Source: Myxocyprinus asiaticus
Taxonomy: Eukaryota; Chordata; Actinopteri; Cypriniformes; Catostomidae
Assembly (NCBI RefSeq): GCF_019703515.2
Contig: NC_059373.1
Location: 20,670,281-20,734,280, forward strand
DNA: 64,000 nt
Reading direction: 5' to 3'
The notes below the pieces were generated by a model, which searched no databases, was not told where the DNA came from, and saw only the letters and a program-made list of their open reading frames with translations. Numbering within the stretch: position 1 is the stretch's first letter; every line of letters begins with the position of its first letter. A program made the position numbers and the translations under genes. Below are positions 30,174-42,360 of the stretch, one piece after another.

Positions 30174-30302
30174 TGGAGGAGGGATTCCCGTCGCAGAGTC
30201 CTCGACACTGCCGTCCACCCAGGGGAGCGCCGCTGCCGTCCGACGGGGGACGGAGTAGCCCGACTACCCGGACGCGGGGAACGGCCGCCGTCCGCGAGGC
30301 GA

Positions 30303-30530
30303 GTGGGGACGGGACTCCACGACCGCCTGGAGCGAGGGAGCCGCTGCCGGGGGCGGAGGAGTGCCCTGCCGTCCCCCGGGAACGCGGAGGGGTCGAGAGA
30401 AGACCGCCGTCCGCGGGGGAGGAGGGAAGTGACTCCCCGACCGCCTGGAGTGGTAGGGCCGCTGCCAGGGGCGGAGGAGAGTCTCCACGGGACGCCGGGA
30501 ACGCGGAGGGGCGTTCTGTCCGCTGGGGGT
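30303..30530 (+). repeat. Two imperfect ~118-bp tandem units inside the TRIM
   Basis: CTCC(A/C)(C)GACCGCCTGGAG, GCCGCTGCC(G/A)GGGGCGGAGG and GGGAACGCGGAGGGG occur twice in the same order, as they also do in the deleted copy at 23.6-23.85 kb. The long open frames on both strands here arise from GC richness and show no protein-like motif. Confidence 0.7.
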
Positions 30531-30851
30531 CGGAGGTCTGACTCCGGTCCGCCCGGGGAGGAGCGGCTGCAGTCCGCCTGAGAGGGTGGAGTAGTGATCG
30601 AGGACCACGCGACGGCGCATCAGAGAACCGGTGAGTTTCTTTTTCTCTCTCTCCTCTCTCTCTCTCTGCCGCTCCGTGTTGGCCTTTCCCTCGCCATTTT
30701 GTGTTGTTTTTTCTCCTCCCAGGTCGAGGAAGGCGGGGAGGACCCGCCGGCAGTCGGGGCATAAGGCACGCCCCCCCACCCGGAGAGGAAGGGTGGGGGG
30801 GATGTACGTCATGCCGGGGGGCTCCCCGGCCTGAGGCAACGCCGGGAGGAG

Positions 30852-31076
30852 TGTAGAGCTGAGGAGGGCGGGGCCGGGCTGGAATGAGACACACCCGGTC
30901 CCCAATCAGCCTGATGGGGCGCGCGAGGGATAAAGGCGGCCGGGGACGACAGTTCGGGAGAGAGAGAATTACAGACAGCTGTGCTGTGTTTTTAGTTGTG
31001 TGTTTTTGTTTAATAAATTATTATTTAAGTTGTCAAGCCGGTTCTCGCCTCCTCCTTTCCTCTAAACCCCCTTACA
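30852..31076 (+). repeat. 3' LTR of the TRIM-like element
   Basis: 225 bp, near-identical to the 5' LTR, followed at once by the AGTCT duplication. Confidence 0.92.
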
Positions 31077-31081
31077 AGTCT

Positions 31082-31940
31082 GTTTTGAACCAATGTTTCT
31101 GCTCACTGCACTCTTGAGTTTTTTTCCCCTGTAAATCCCACAGGTGATGAGAACACATTCATTTATTGGTGCTTCGAAGCAAAACCCCATAATTTTAAAC
31201 AGGGTTTCAACATCTTTGAAGTCTCAGGACTGTCAATTTAAATGATACATTTTTCATTAATTATTGCTATTTCATTAGTATGGGTTACATTTTCTCAACA
31301 GTCCAAATTTCTTGACACATCTTCGAAAGCATGTCGAAGTTATAGTTGGCCTGAAGCTAAACATGCCTTGAAGCTGTTCCACCTTAGATTTTCTTCTCTA
31401 AACTTGCTATCCCACTCTGAACTGAACTGTGTCTAGTTGCTGACCCTCAATGTGACATTGCCTGTTTTATTTTATCATAATCTGAGTCCATAGTCAATAC
31501 ACACCCTGTGCTTGTCCCAGGCAATACATTTCAAGTAAATTCCAAGTGTACATTATTTACTTTTAAAAAACCTCTTCAAGTAACCTACACTCCTTATACA
31601 TTTCTAAAAAGCCAAAATTTCAAGAACAATCCAAGTATATTATGCAGTATATTAATAAATAGATTCAATTTGAAGTTCTCTGCCTTGAAACACATATTCA
31701 GGTGCATTTAGCATGACAGTTTCTCCCATTAGAATAAACACATTCATTTTATGCCCTTGCTATGCTGGCCAGTTGTTACAATACAAACAAATTCCAGAAC
31801 ATAAATTCAAATATCTACAGTTTTCCAGACTAACCACTGGGCGACGCTGTGTTGATTCTGATTGCTGCTTGACTATTTTCTGGTTCCAGTCTCCATAAAA
31901 GCAATGTAAAAATGACCAATACGAGTGTTCCAGACAGAAC
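31082..31940. other. A/T-rich non-coding stretch
   Basis: Short open frames only, with no recognised element. Confidence 0.4.
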
Positions 31941-31954
31941 AACAACCAATGCTA

Positions 31955-32105
31955 ATGAGCTTTGCTGCAAATTTGTGGCAAATTGCCCAGTGTTGCGAAA
32001 GCTTTGCTGCAGGTCACCACTACCGGTGAAGAGCTGCAAACTTCTGGCAAACATTTGTGGCGATTAACAAATGGCAAATTTGCGGCTAGTTTGCCAGAAC
32101 TCTAG
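31955..32105. repeat. Palindromic repeat, family B copy 1
   Basis: The core CACCACTACCGGTGAAGAGC, with TTTGCTGCAGG before it and TGCAAACTTCTGGCAAAC after it, is shared with 38330-38560. GTTTGCC and GGCAAAC blocks are arranged as inverted repeats around ACCGGT, so this is a fold-back element. Confidence 0.65.
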
Positions 32106-32109
32106 ATTA

Positions 32110-33545
32110 TTTGTAAGGGCTGTCAAAAAATCTTCAATGCGGCTCTCTTAAGTATCAGCACTATGAAGCCACATGCTTTTTTGACATATTTTACACATTT
32201 AATACGCTAATTATCAGGTTATCCAATGATAAGAACATTCGCAGATGAGAGTGAAAACACTGGAGACCAAAAAACAAAAACAGGCATCCATTATGAATCG
32301 GAAAAATGTTAATTATATTCACACAATCAATGGCATTGCAGGTATTTCAACAACAAAGGAGAGATCTGACTTAGCAAAATGGGTGTATTACACCTATTAC
32401 CCTCCCAACAATCTGCCATTGACGGTACACATGGGAACCAATGAAATTTGCCTTCTTTTCCTTAAATGGTGTTGCATCCATTGTGTGTTGCTAAAGTAAA
32501 AAAAGACATTCACATGTGTATCATTCATGTGCCACATTGAATGGTGGAGGGTATTTTAAATTAACAACGACTACATTTCATTCTGTTCTTCACACAAAGC
32601 TATGACTTCTGAAGACTTGGAATGTAGTGCATGAGTTCTTTGGAAAATAATAACAATATAGGCCAACTGACAGGTAACTTTTCATTATTTAATAAAACAG
32701 TGAAAACTGATTGAACATACAATAAAGCTTTACTTTTCTGTTGACGTGACATTTTTTAAGTGACAGTATTACAGTTAAAAATAATAATAATAATAATTCA
32801 CTGCTACAGTTGTTGGCTCCTTTATGATTTGTTTTATTTTTATTTTCCCCCCTAATTTTTAAATCGCTTAGACAAAAACTTATGCTTAATGAATAAATGT
32901 AAGTTATGCAAATGTAAAGGCCAATAGTACTTAGAGATAATGAGAGGTTTAGGAAGTAATGTTAGGTAGAGTAGATAAACAGAAATCTAAGGATTTTTCA
33001 ACTACTCTTTTAATGCAACCACATGATGGCTCTAGTGTTGCAGCAATGAGGAAAGACTGAGGGCCTGATGTATCAGTGCTTCTAGTGCATGCTAACATTA
33101 AAGATGCAGCTTCAAGGAGACACTCAATGTACATAGCATGTAAAATGTCCCAGATAGACACACTTACTCTTTCAGCTCCATCAAAATAATTTTAAATAAT
33201 TTTTTTAATAATCCAACTATTAGGATTGTGGGTTGCATTGCATTTTTTCAGACAGACAGACAGTCTGACTCAGAAAAAAAATTAATAAAAAAGACAAAAT
33301 ACAAATATGACATTTCACCACAAATCTCTGAATATGCAGAAAAACAGGAATTGACCTTGCTACTCTTTGGCAAAACATGTTTGCAAAAACATGGCAGTTT
33401 GGCCTGATTAAAAAATAAGGTTCGTTAAACTTTTTTTTTTACGTCCAAAGGTAAGATCTTATTACAAGTCTCAATCTTTATACAAAAGTCAAAGTCAGTT
33501 TTATTGTAATTTTTTCCTTTGCAGGTCAGAGGGAAAACGAAATGT
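32110..33545. other. A/T-rich non-coding stretch
   Basis: It contains TAA/ATA-rich patches near 32785 and no protein-like frames. A short tail-like GTCAAAGTCAGTTTTATTGT at 33488-33507 resembles retroposon 3' ends. Confidence 0.4.
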
Positions 33546-33554
33546 ATCTGTCAC

Positions 33555-33960
33555 GTGTATTGCAGAGATGAGGACCTAAACGCAGAGTAAAGAACCAAAA
33601 AATACTTTATTAACAAAACAAACTCCCATGAGGGGGGAAACATAAACAACCCCAAAGGGGACAAAAGGGTTATCCAGACTGGGGCAGAAGGGAACAGGGA
33701 ATCAGGACTGACCGGACCGAGACCAGGAACAGGGATACAGGACCGACTGGAACACAGAAAATACATACAGGACTGACTAGAGAACAAGACCAACTGGCAC
33801 TGGACAGCACTCACAAGGAGACTAAATTAACAATAATGAGCAAACATGGAGGCGGGGGTGTGACATAACACAGAGAAGCACGTGGTGATACAGAAACAAT
33901 AACAAAGCTGCGTGTTCTCACAAGAAGGCACAATATCTGAATGGCATGAGCGCACATCGC
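33555..33960 (-). repeat. Dispersed repeat with polyadenylation-like end
   Basis: It shares an arrangement of GACTTTATTAAC-like, GGACTGAC and AACTGGCAC blocks with 19740-20060. On the minus strand this reads as a transcript end with AATAAAG. The element class is unknown. Confidence 0.4.
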
Positions 33961-34044
33961 CAAGACAATGAGGTGATATACACTCATGCCAATCAACAAA
34001 CAAGATGAGACAGGACACTTGTGTGTGAGTCCATGTTATCATAA

Positions 34045-34400
34045 ATTTGTTTCTCCCCAATTTGGAATGCCCAATTCCCAATGCGCTCTAAGTCCTCGTG
34101 GTGGCGTAGTGGCTCACCTCAATCCGGGTGGCAGAGGATAAATCTCCACGTCTAAGACTGTCAATCCGCGCATCTTATCACGTGGCTTGTTGAGCACATT
34201 ACCGCTGAGACCTATTGCATGTGGGGGCTTCACGCTATTCTCTGCGGCATCCACGCACAACTCACCACGCACCCCACCGAGAGCGAACCACATTATAGCA
34301 ACCACGAGGAGGTTAACCCAATGTGACTCTACCCACCCTAGCAACCAGGCCAACTGGTTGCTTACGAATCCTGACTGGAGTCACTTCACTCCCCTTTTTT
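34045..34400 (-). mobile_element. tRNA-derived SINE copy b (5' head missing)
   Basis: On the minus strand it runs from GAGTGAAGTGACTCCAGTC through GGTTGCTAGGGTGGGTAGAG to CCAAATTGGGGAGAAACAAA. The body and tail are the same as in copy c at 50 kb, but the roughly 80-bp tRNA-like head with A and B boxes is gone. Confidence 0.85.
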
Positions 34401-36318
34401 TATTTGTAACTAGTAGCCCAAAATAAACATGCCAAAAAAACAAAAAAAAAGTAAATAGTAAATATTTTTCCTAAAAATTGATGTCCTCATAATACCATGC
34501 CATAGAAAGTCAGATTTTTATTTTATTTTTATTGTTTATTATGTTTCTAGGAGTGTTGGTTATTCATGTTTTTAAGATGTTACAGACATTACAGGTGATT
34601 TTCTGTAAAGCTGCTTTGGAACAATCTGTATTGGGAAAAGCACAAATAAAAACTATACAAATAAAATTATTTGACTTGATTTGACTTTAAATGTTACAAT
34701 GCTTTTTTTCTACTTCACAGTCAAATAAACAAGAGATAGCCAGTGCTGAAGCACTTTACCAATCACAAATTAGCATAATTCATTCTGATAAAGTAATGAC
34801 CAGCATTGTCCAATCACTGCCAGTCATGTTAAAATAAATGTTAGCATTATACATTTTGAATCTTAGTACTGATTACTATCGTCAGTGTCTGCCTGAAAGT
34901 GGACTTTTGGTCGGATGTTAGGAGTGAATGCACTTGGCTGCATAGAAAAGCTATAGGATGCTCTCTTGCTCACTATTTAGTGAATGATGTCACCTCTAGT
35001 GTGCTGTCTGTCTGCACTGGTCTCAGAACAGTTTGAAATGCACCTTATTTTCATCTTAACTATGTATAAATCCTCTGAAAGCAACATTTTCCAGGTTTTG
35101 GATAAACCTATTGATTCTCAATGTGATAATGTACAGCAAACACAGGATTTCTAAGGGGAAAACAGCCCTATAGTCCTCGTCTGCAGTTAATGTGTTTAAC
35201 AGCATGCTGTTTTGTGATAAATCCATGAAATTTGAAAAAAAATCCATGAAAAATGGCATATCAGATGAATCTAGAGACTCTAGTCTTTTTACTCAAACAG
35301 GTTTCAATGTAAAAACTTAATGTGGTTTCTTATCAGATGTGGTTTTGTTGACAAATTGTGATCAGCGCCATGTTGTTTTGTCACATGACCCAGTGCGTCG
35401 AAACTTTAGCCCTTTAATGAGAGCCCAGAGTGTCCTGAACTGAGATTAGTCAGTTTAAATAAAATTTAATTATGCATAGCGTATAGCGAAGACAAAACAT
35501 AATATATGCACATGAGGACACGGGGTCGAACAAGGATATGATGTAATATGTAAGTGCAATATATGGGGGGAAGTGGGGATCACATATGATCCCTGTGCAT
35601 TTGTAACTCTGTATGTTGACATGTCATGTAGGCCTATATGTGTGTGTGTGAGCAGTAAGATGTGTTGAGGAATCTGACTGCCTGTAGAAAAGAAACCGTT
35701 CTTAACTCTCGTGTCTTTTTTACTTCAGGATTGAAGATTCTGCAATTTAATGTTGTATCATCATAATACAAAAATCATGACAAAGCATTTCTACTGAAGG
35801 TATATCTACTGTATAAATCTATAAGTATATCTATACGTCTGTTAAGACTTGAAAGGCTGGACAGTGCACACCAAAATAAAAAAAAAAAAATGCAGCAGAC
35901 AAAATAGAGTGTTGTTATAATGAAGAAATACTCTCCATTTACATACATGTATGTCAATCAACATAAAGTGCTGATGCATAATTGAAGAGGGAAATACTTG
36001 GACAATAAATATTGATAAAATGAGTGGTTGTCATTTTGATCATCTTGAGTCCCTAAGAGTAGGAGTTATATGGCACATTGGCGAGATTCTTGGAGAACTT
36101 TCAATGAATGTTGGAGTCGATGATGTCTGAGATGGAGGTGAGATCACAGCCAATTATTTTTTAGGCTGAGCGCACAAACCCATCCAGTTTCTTCTTCTTC
36201 TGAGTTGCATAACCACACAGTGATGGACAAGGTTAGCACATTTTCTGTCACGACTCTGAGTTCTCAAAATGGCTGGGGCAGTACAGAAGCTAGCATAGAA
36301 GAAAGAGACAGACAAGCT

Positions 36319-36320
<2 letters not shown>
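34401..36320. other. A/T-rich non-coding stretch
   Basis: 34540-34690 (CTGTAAAGCTGCTTTGGAAC and GAAAAGCACAAATAAA) looks like the 3' end of a fish LINE, because CTGTAAAGCTGCTTTG is frequent at L2-type ends. No gene was seen. Confidence 0.4.

Positions 36321-36324
<4 letters not shown>

Positions 36325-36366
<42 letters not shown>
36325..36366. repeat. (AT)n microsatellite
   Basis: About 20 TA units. Confidence 0.95.
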
Positions 36367-36369
<3 letters not shown>

Positions 36370-36394
36370 TTTAAAGTTAAATAGTAAGTTCAAT

Positions 36395-36950
36395 TAGTGT
36401 GAATTGATTAAGTATTCATGGAACAGATGTGTTTTTAGCTGGTTCTTGAATGTTGAGATGGTTTCAGCAGATCGTGTGGAGGTTGGAAGCTCATTCCACC
36501 ACAGAGGAACAGAGAAAGTGAATGATCTTGAAAAAGACTTTGTGCCTCTTTGCGAAGGGACCACCAGGTTCACTGACCGCAGAGTGTGAATTGGGACATA
36601 GACCTGAAGGAAGGAACTGAAGTAAAAGGTGCTGTTCCATTTGCTGTAAAATCAAGATTGGGGTTATGTGAGCCCACTTTGGCTGATTGAAGACCAAACA
36701 CACTGCTGCGTTCTTGACCATTTGTAGTGGCTTAATCATGCTAGTTGGGAGGCCGGCCAACAGAGCATTACTTAAGTCCAGTCTTGAAATGACCAGAGCT
36801 TGGACCAGGACCTGTGCAGCATATTCAGAATGGAAAAATCTGATTTTCCTGCTGTTGTAAAGCATGAACCTGCAAGACAGAGTGGTTGATGAGATGTGGA
36901 CATTGAAGGTAAGTTGGTCATCTACCACTACATCCAGGTTCCAGGCTGTC
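36395..36950 (-). pseudogene. L2-like LINE ORF2 C-terminal fragment
   Basis: The minus frame 36928-36491 reads VDDQLTFNVHISSTTLSCRF, LYNSRKIRFF, LVQALVISRLDLSNALLAGL and IKPLQMVKNAAVCLVFNQP, the conserved region after RT in fish L2 elements. Remnants of the last segment (HKVFFKIIHF, then ASTIRSAETISTF-like) follow to about 36.4 kb. It corresponds to the part missing from the L2 copy at 24.4-25.2 kb, but it is an independent fragment in the opposite orientation. Confidence 0.88.
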
Positions 36951-37990
36951 CTGGTCGGTGTTGTAGTAGAACCAAGATCAGTAGTGAGGTTGCTTCACAC
37001 CCAACATTTTGAGTTGACACAAGAAACGTTCTGATGTTCTTAACAATGTAAAAGTAGCGAAGTTGTTATCCTGTTTTAGACAGAATGAGTTTGACCAGTA
37101 ATGGTGAGAGGAAAAAGAGCCATAAGTTAACTGAATGTCTTCAGACTACGGCTTTTTCCTTTTGGAGACAATGAGTTAATTGTTAACCTTAACTATCTCT
37201 TAAATACAGTCTCTTTTCTTCTGCATATAAGGTCAAAACCCAAATTACACAGGAAGTGATTAACTCTGCAGACAATAATAATTACAACAGATGTAAAACA
37301 TGTTAAGACTTTGCATTTGCATTGCAATTAAGCATATATATTTTTTAAGACTGAGGCAAGGTCATCCACACCCAATTTTAGGGTTGCAGAAAATATCAAA
37401 GCAGGGTTTGCTGCTTTGCTGCTGTTCTGAATAGACAATAGTTTCCAAACCTAATGTTGCTTTATAATAATTATAATAATAATATTGCAGTCCTGATTGT
37501 TTGTTGATAAAGCAACAATTGAATTCATTGAGGAAAAATTTGCTTTTCCTCAAACTTAACCTACATAACAGTTGTAGCTTTCTAACTCTGCAAACTTGAA
37601 TGAAACACTGACATGAGGCTGCAGGTAAATATTCAAATTAATTTAAAACACAGTGAAGGGGTGCATGGGCCACTGGTTGGACAGCACTGATCACACTGAT
37701 CACATTGTGAATTCGGCAACAGAATGTAGAAAGTTTTGTTGCTGAAATTTGTCTGTGTTTACTTAAATTCAAATCGCTGCCCCATTGGCCAAAGCTGGAA
37801 GTGTTGAACGTATGGGCACGTGTGAGCTCCAGTTTAAGGATGAAATTTCCAAAAAGTGTCTGCAAAAATGAGTTGTATTTTTAGTTGTAAATGATGTTGT
37901 ACAGTCAACAGGAATGCTTATTTTATTTACTCTACCCCCAAATTTAACCCCAAACCCTAAACCTAACAGTCAGTGGAGTAAAAAAGTTAT
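36951..37990. other. Non-coding stretch
   Basis: Only short accidental open frames. TTTAACCCCAAACCCTAAAC at 37943-37962 is a motif frequent in fish repeats. Confidence 0.4.
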
Positions 37991-37994
37991 TTTT

Positions 37995-38285
37995 AGAGAT
38001 GTCCCAATACCGGTACTGTTATTGTAATCGGGTCTGATACTACGCTTAATTACTTGTACTCGCGCTCATAAAAATGCTCCGATACCAAAAAAGCATATAC
38101 CATCTGATGTACAGATGTCATTACGTAAACACTGAGGGCACAAATTGAAATCACATTATGTCCTAGTGTGATTATTAAACGCAAAAGCTGCGATTTAATT
38201 ATATACAGTTTACATGTGCTGCACACTTCAAAGTGAATGTGTGAAGCCGGCTGCTCATACACGGAAAGCCATCTATCCGGAAAAC
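37995..38285 (+). mobile_element. hAT-like family A copy 3
   Basis: It starts TTTAGAGATGTCCCAATACC, then AGTACTCG-like and ATGCTCCGATACCAAAA, and carries TATGTCCTAGTGTGATTATT, the inverse of the block in copies 1 and 2. It runs into palindromic family B on the right. Confidence 0.55.
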
Positions 38286-38324
38286 ACCATCATGAGCATC
38301 GCTGCCCTTACAAAAATCGAGAGT

Positions 38325-38560
38325 TCATGCAAATTTGCTGCAAATTTGCCACTCATTATTTTCACATGCAATTGAGCTTTGCGGCAAACTCTTCATTGTC
38401 GCCAAAGGTTTGCTGCAGGTTCACCACTACCGGTGAAGAGCTGCAAACTGCTGGCAAATATTTGCTGCGAATTGCAAGCTCATTTGCATGTGAAAACAAT
38501 GAGAGGGAAATTTGCGCAAGTTTGCAGCAAAATTGTGGTGAGTTTGTGGGAGCTTAAGAT
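38325..38560. repeat. Palindromic repeat, family B copy 2
   Basis: AAATTTGCTGCAAATTTGCC, then a core CACCACTACCGGTGAAGAGC, then CAGCAAAATTGTGGTGAGTT. The left and right halves are inverted copies (TTTTCACATGCAATTGAGC versus CTCATTTGCATGTGAAAA). The same core occurs at 32.0 kb. Confidence 0.7.
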
Positions 38561-39309
38561 TTTTTATAATGGGCACTCTGTTTGTAGCAGACAAAAACAA
38601 GAGTGCCTTTTCACTTTGCAATGAGAAACATATACAGACATACATATTTAAATAATTAAATAGCGGCTGTCATGGCACACATTTGTTTGTTATGTTTTAG
38701 CACCATCCTGTGGTAGTTTGATGTAACAACAAAATTAACATTGTTATCAGTGAACTGTTTTCTTAGTGGTTGGTTCGGACCATGTGACTCGTAGGTTAGC
38801 GTTTGATCAGGAAATAACTGCAGTGTTCCAGATTCTGTCCATGCGGTTGGTCAAGAAATCTCTTCTCTCTGTTTCCTTTACATTTGTGCCTTGGAGAGCT
38901 TTTGCTTGTAAGTTTGTTATCTTTTTCTTTTCAGTGCTTTGTGCAAATGTATATGTGTATATATTTGTAATTCATAAGTTTGAGCTTAAAAACTATTCTA
39001 CGGTGATTTGTTAACAATAGTAACAACAATACGCAAAGCTGAATGTAATCTTTTGTATACATGCTCAAATAATATTTGTACACAGTGGGAATTCATTTGT
39101 GTTTATTTTGAGAACATTTTGTAACAAGACATTTGTAATTTTTGTATGTTTCAGTTTTACAAAAAAGAGTCAACAAAAAAAGAAAAAAGAAAGAAGAGTA
39201 AAGAACACAACTTTACTCCAGCATCTGACCTTTTCTGACTCCTGAGCTATCTGTCAATTTTGTGTAGATGAAACACGCATCTAGGACAGAATAGCAGCCT
39301 TTTGCAGTT
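38561..39309. other. A/T-rich non-coding stretch
   Basis: No recognised gene or element; purine-rich near 39170-39200. Confidence 0.4.
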
Positions 39310-39312
39310 TAA

Positions 39313-39978
39313 GGGTGTGTTCACACTTGGCAGGTTTGGTTAGATTAAAACGAACTCTGGTGCGATTGCTCTGTTAGTGCGGTTCATTTGAACAAGTGTG
39401 AACGCTGTCACCCGAATCTTGGTGCGCATCAAACAAGTGGACCGAGACCGCCTGAATAGTGGGTCTCGGTCCACTTCCAAACGAACTCTGGTGCGGTTCG
39501 ATTGAAATATGAACGCAAGATGGACCAAAGACATCTAAAAGGACAAAAAACAGTAAGTAATTTGCCTAATACTGACCTCAAGCATACCTGGATCTTCTCA
39601 TCACAGGAGCTATGTTGCCTATTACAGTTCGGTACAGATGTCAGAACCGCCGTCAGCCGTCCTTGCAGCATATCTTCGTTTGTGTGTGCAACGGAGGAAT
39701 TCCTGGCACTGTTTTTCCTTTACACATTTCATTAGCTCTTCGTTTGCCCAGCAGCCATCATTGTTTTGGATGATCGGCAAGTTCCATCAAAAAATTTACA
39801 TCATAAAAGCTGTCCAATCAGGTTGACTTTTTCCTGATGCCTTTGGTTTTGTATCTTTAGGTTCGGTGTTAAAAATGCCAGTGTGAACGCTAAGCGAACC
39901 AGGACTAAATGTATCATTTTCTTTTTTGGTCCAGACCAAGAGGACAAAGAGAACCGAACTACAAGTGTGAACGCACCC
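39313..39978. mobile_element. PIF/Harbinger-like MITE 1
   Basis: The left end GGGTGTGTTCACACTTGG is the inverse of the right end CAAGTGTGAACGCACCC. Both sides carry TAA (39310-39312, 39979-39981), the 3-bp target type of PIF/Harbinger. CGAACTCTGGTGCG occurs twice near the left end. No transposase frame, 666 bp. Confidence 0.75.
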
Positions 39979-40005
39979 TAATAATAACATTGGCCCTCAA
40001 TCTAA

Positions 40006-40703
40006 GGCCACATACACACTACAAAGTTTCGAGAGTGACAACCGCATTTAAATGCGGGAGTGAATCTTTAAATTATCATTCCATGTGTGTACAGAATACA
40101 GGACTGTCTCCTGCAGTTGTGATTACTGACAAGTGTAGCCATATCAACACTGAAGCTTCTCGCACCTGTGAAACATGAATGCCACCAGTTTAACCTGTTT
40201 TTTGTTAGCTGTTTTTGAGCAAAGATATTATCCACTAGAGATGTATCTGACAATGTTTAGTTAACTGTCGTCGACAGAATCGCCGTGTTTTGGTCACGCG
40301 CATCTAAGCAGCTGTTGTTAAACAGCACACGCGCTCTGAACTGTAATGTACAGGTTACCCCGAGACCACAGGGCAGATGAGAGACACTACTGAAGAGAGA
40401 CAGACAGACTGTAATATGTGAATGAAGACACGTACCTCTGGAAGTGATATTTAAACCAGGAGAAGATGGACACATCTCACATGCACCATTAATCACATCA
40501 TTAACAACTAGTAATTCGGTTCCATACACACTACATTGAATTTTTGAAAATGCAGTTGTCACTACCTGAATTTTTCGGGAGTTAATTCCGTTGTAGAATG
40601 CGGTTGTCACTCCCGTATTTTACTGAACTGTGTGTGTACAGAACAGGATTAAGCACTAAAAGGTAAACTGACAACCTAATTTAGTTGCAGTGTGTACGTG
40701 GCC
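40006..40703. mobile_element. PIF/Harbinger-like MITE 2
   Basis: The left end GGCCACATACACACTAC is the inverse of the right end GCAGTGTGTACGTGGCC, with TAA on both sides (40003-40005, 40704-40706). Inner blocks GAGTGACAACCGCATT and AATGCGGTTGTCACTC are also inverted copies. No transposase frame, 698 bp. It starts 25 bp after the TAA of MITE 1. Confidence 0.78.
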
Positions 40704-40709
40704 TAAATG

Positions 40710-41335
40710 GGATATATCAGCCTCTGAAGCACACTTCGAGTGAAGAACAATCATGAAAATCAAGCTGTAAGTTTAAAAAAATAAATAAAATAAAATAAAG
40801 TAAAATATATATTATTTAAAAAGTGAGTTCTGAATAAAAGTTATTTTTTAGCCACATACCTTTAGCCCTCCAAAGCTCCCACAGTGGATAGTAAAGTCTC
40901 TGAAGAGAATAGAGCATAGGGGTGATCTCTTCTGAATGGAACGCACCCAGAGTCATGTAGCGACCTACTTTTCCGGAAGTGAGAAGCAACCATCAAAAAC
41001 AGACAGAAACAGAAAGGGCCTTACACCAAAACGAAAGCTTCCTGAATAATAAAAGCTCTATTTTAATGGAATATTTTCATTTCAATTTAAAGATCATTAA
41101 AGTTTTAATTAATTCATTTATTAAGACACCACCTTGATGACAAAATTAAAATAAACTGATGAATATGGAATAATTATGAAAATAATAATAAAAAAAACAA
41201 GCAAAAAATAAAAAACAAAAAAACAAACACAATCAAAACAAAACAAGTATTGTATCAGTGAGAACTTGTACTCATTCTCCAATAAATGAACTCCAGACAT
41301 CCCTAGTTATTTTAGAGCAAAAATGTAACCACTAG
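40710..41335. other. A/T-rich non-coding stretch
   Basis: Runs of ATAAA and AACAAAA at 40779-40815 and 41180-41250. No gene was seen. Confidence 0.4.
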
Positions 41336-42322
41336 AGTGCATTCACCATTGTTGTTGTTGTTGGGCCTCATGTATTCAGATAGAATTACTTATAAAAATC
41401 GCGCCAAAATCAAACAAAGGGAGTCCAAAACAGACTACAAATCCATGAAGCCTTGCTCACTAAAGGATCAAGCGCTCAACTCCTATTGGGTGAGGCACAC
41501 AACAGAATGTCCCTCAAACATGACATCATCAGGACTTCAAATAATTCTGAAATGCTTCCAAAGTGGCTTCCAGCGACTTAGTTCACCGAATACGGACGTA
41601 GCTTTTTGCTGCTCTCCGGTGCAACCTCGTGGCTTAAGGAAGTAATGTCCGACTTGAAACTGTAGCCATACAATCTCCATCTCGCTGGACGAGTTGAGAT
41701 TACACTGTGTTCAACCAAACACTCTAACGGATCCGAAGGAGACCGCCGAGCAATTCGCATCTTCATCCGTTGGCCTACAGAAGTGAAGAGATTAAAGATT
41801 TCTCTTCCATCTTCAATCAAGTCGACATTTCTGAATTCTCCGCCTGCCCGCTGAGAATCAACAGCCGTACCGCCCGCCGACAGCGCGAGGAAACGGCCCC
41901 CGTCATCACCCGAGCCTCAAGGAACCAGGTCAGAGTTAAATGACGGAGGAAAACACATTCTACCTGTGTCCTCATGCGATTCAAGTAAGAGGTTACGTCT
42001 GGGCAGAGATAGAATATTATAGTGTGTTATTCTTGTGTTTCAAGGATTTTGCTTGTACAGTTTACGGACCGCCATGTCCGCTCATTATTAATACTCAGGG
42101 TATTAATTATCACGAATTTGTTTTGCTGTATTGTGGTCCAACCAAATTGGACTGTTGTGCATTTTCGCCATCGCGGGTGAGACAGCAACTGAGTTCATCC
42201 ATTAAAGAGTCAAATAACAAGGAACTTTTACCAGCCCCGCTCGTAAAACCGCGTCTCTGAGTGATGAACACGGCTGCTTTATCTCCAGCTATCGCGAAAT
42301 CAGCTTTCGGGCTGTCACTTAA

Positions 42323-42360
<38 letters not shown>

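Larger units (their letters stand above)
29930..31076 (+). mobile_element. Complete TRIM-like non-autonomous LTR retrotransposon
   Basis: 1,147 bp with two 225-bp direct LTRs (29930-30154 and 30852-31076) that begin TGTAGAGC and end CCCTTACA and differ, as far as I can read, at one base (ggatgac versus ggacgac). Target duplication AGTCT is present on both sides (29925-29929, 31077-31081). TGGTGCCGAAACCCGGGA directly after the 5' LTR is the primer-binding site, and GCCGGGAGGAG before the 3' LTR can serve as polypurine tract. The 697-bp interior is very GC-rich and has no gag or pol motifs, so it must be mobilised in trans. The plus orientation is set by the PBS. Confidence 0.92.
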
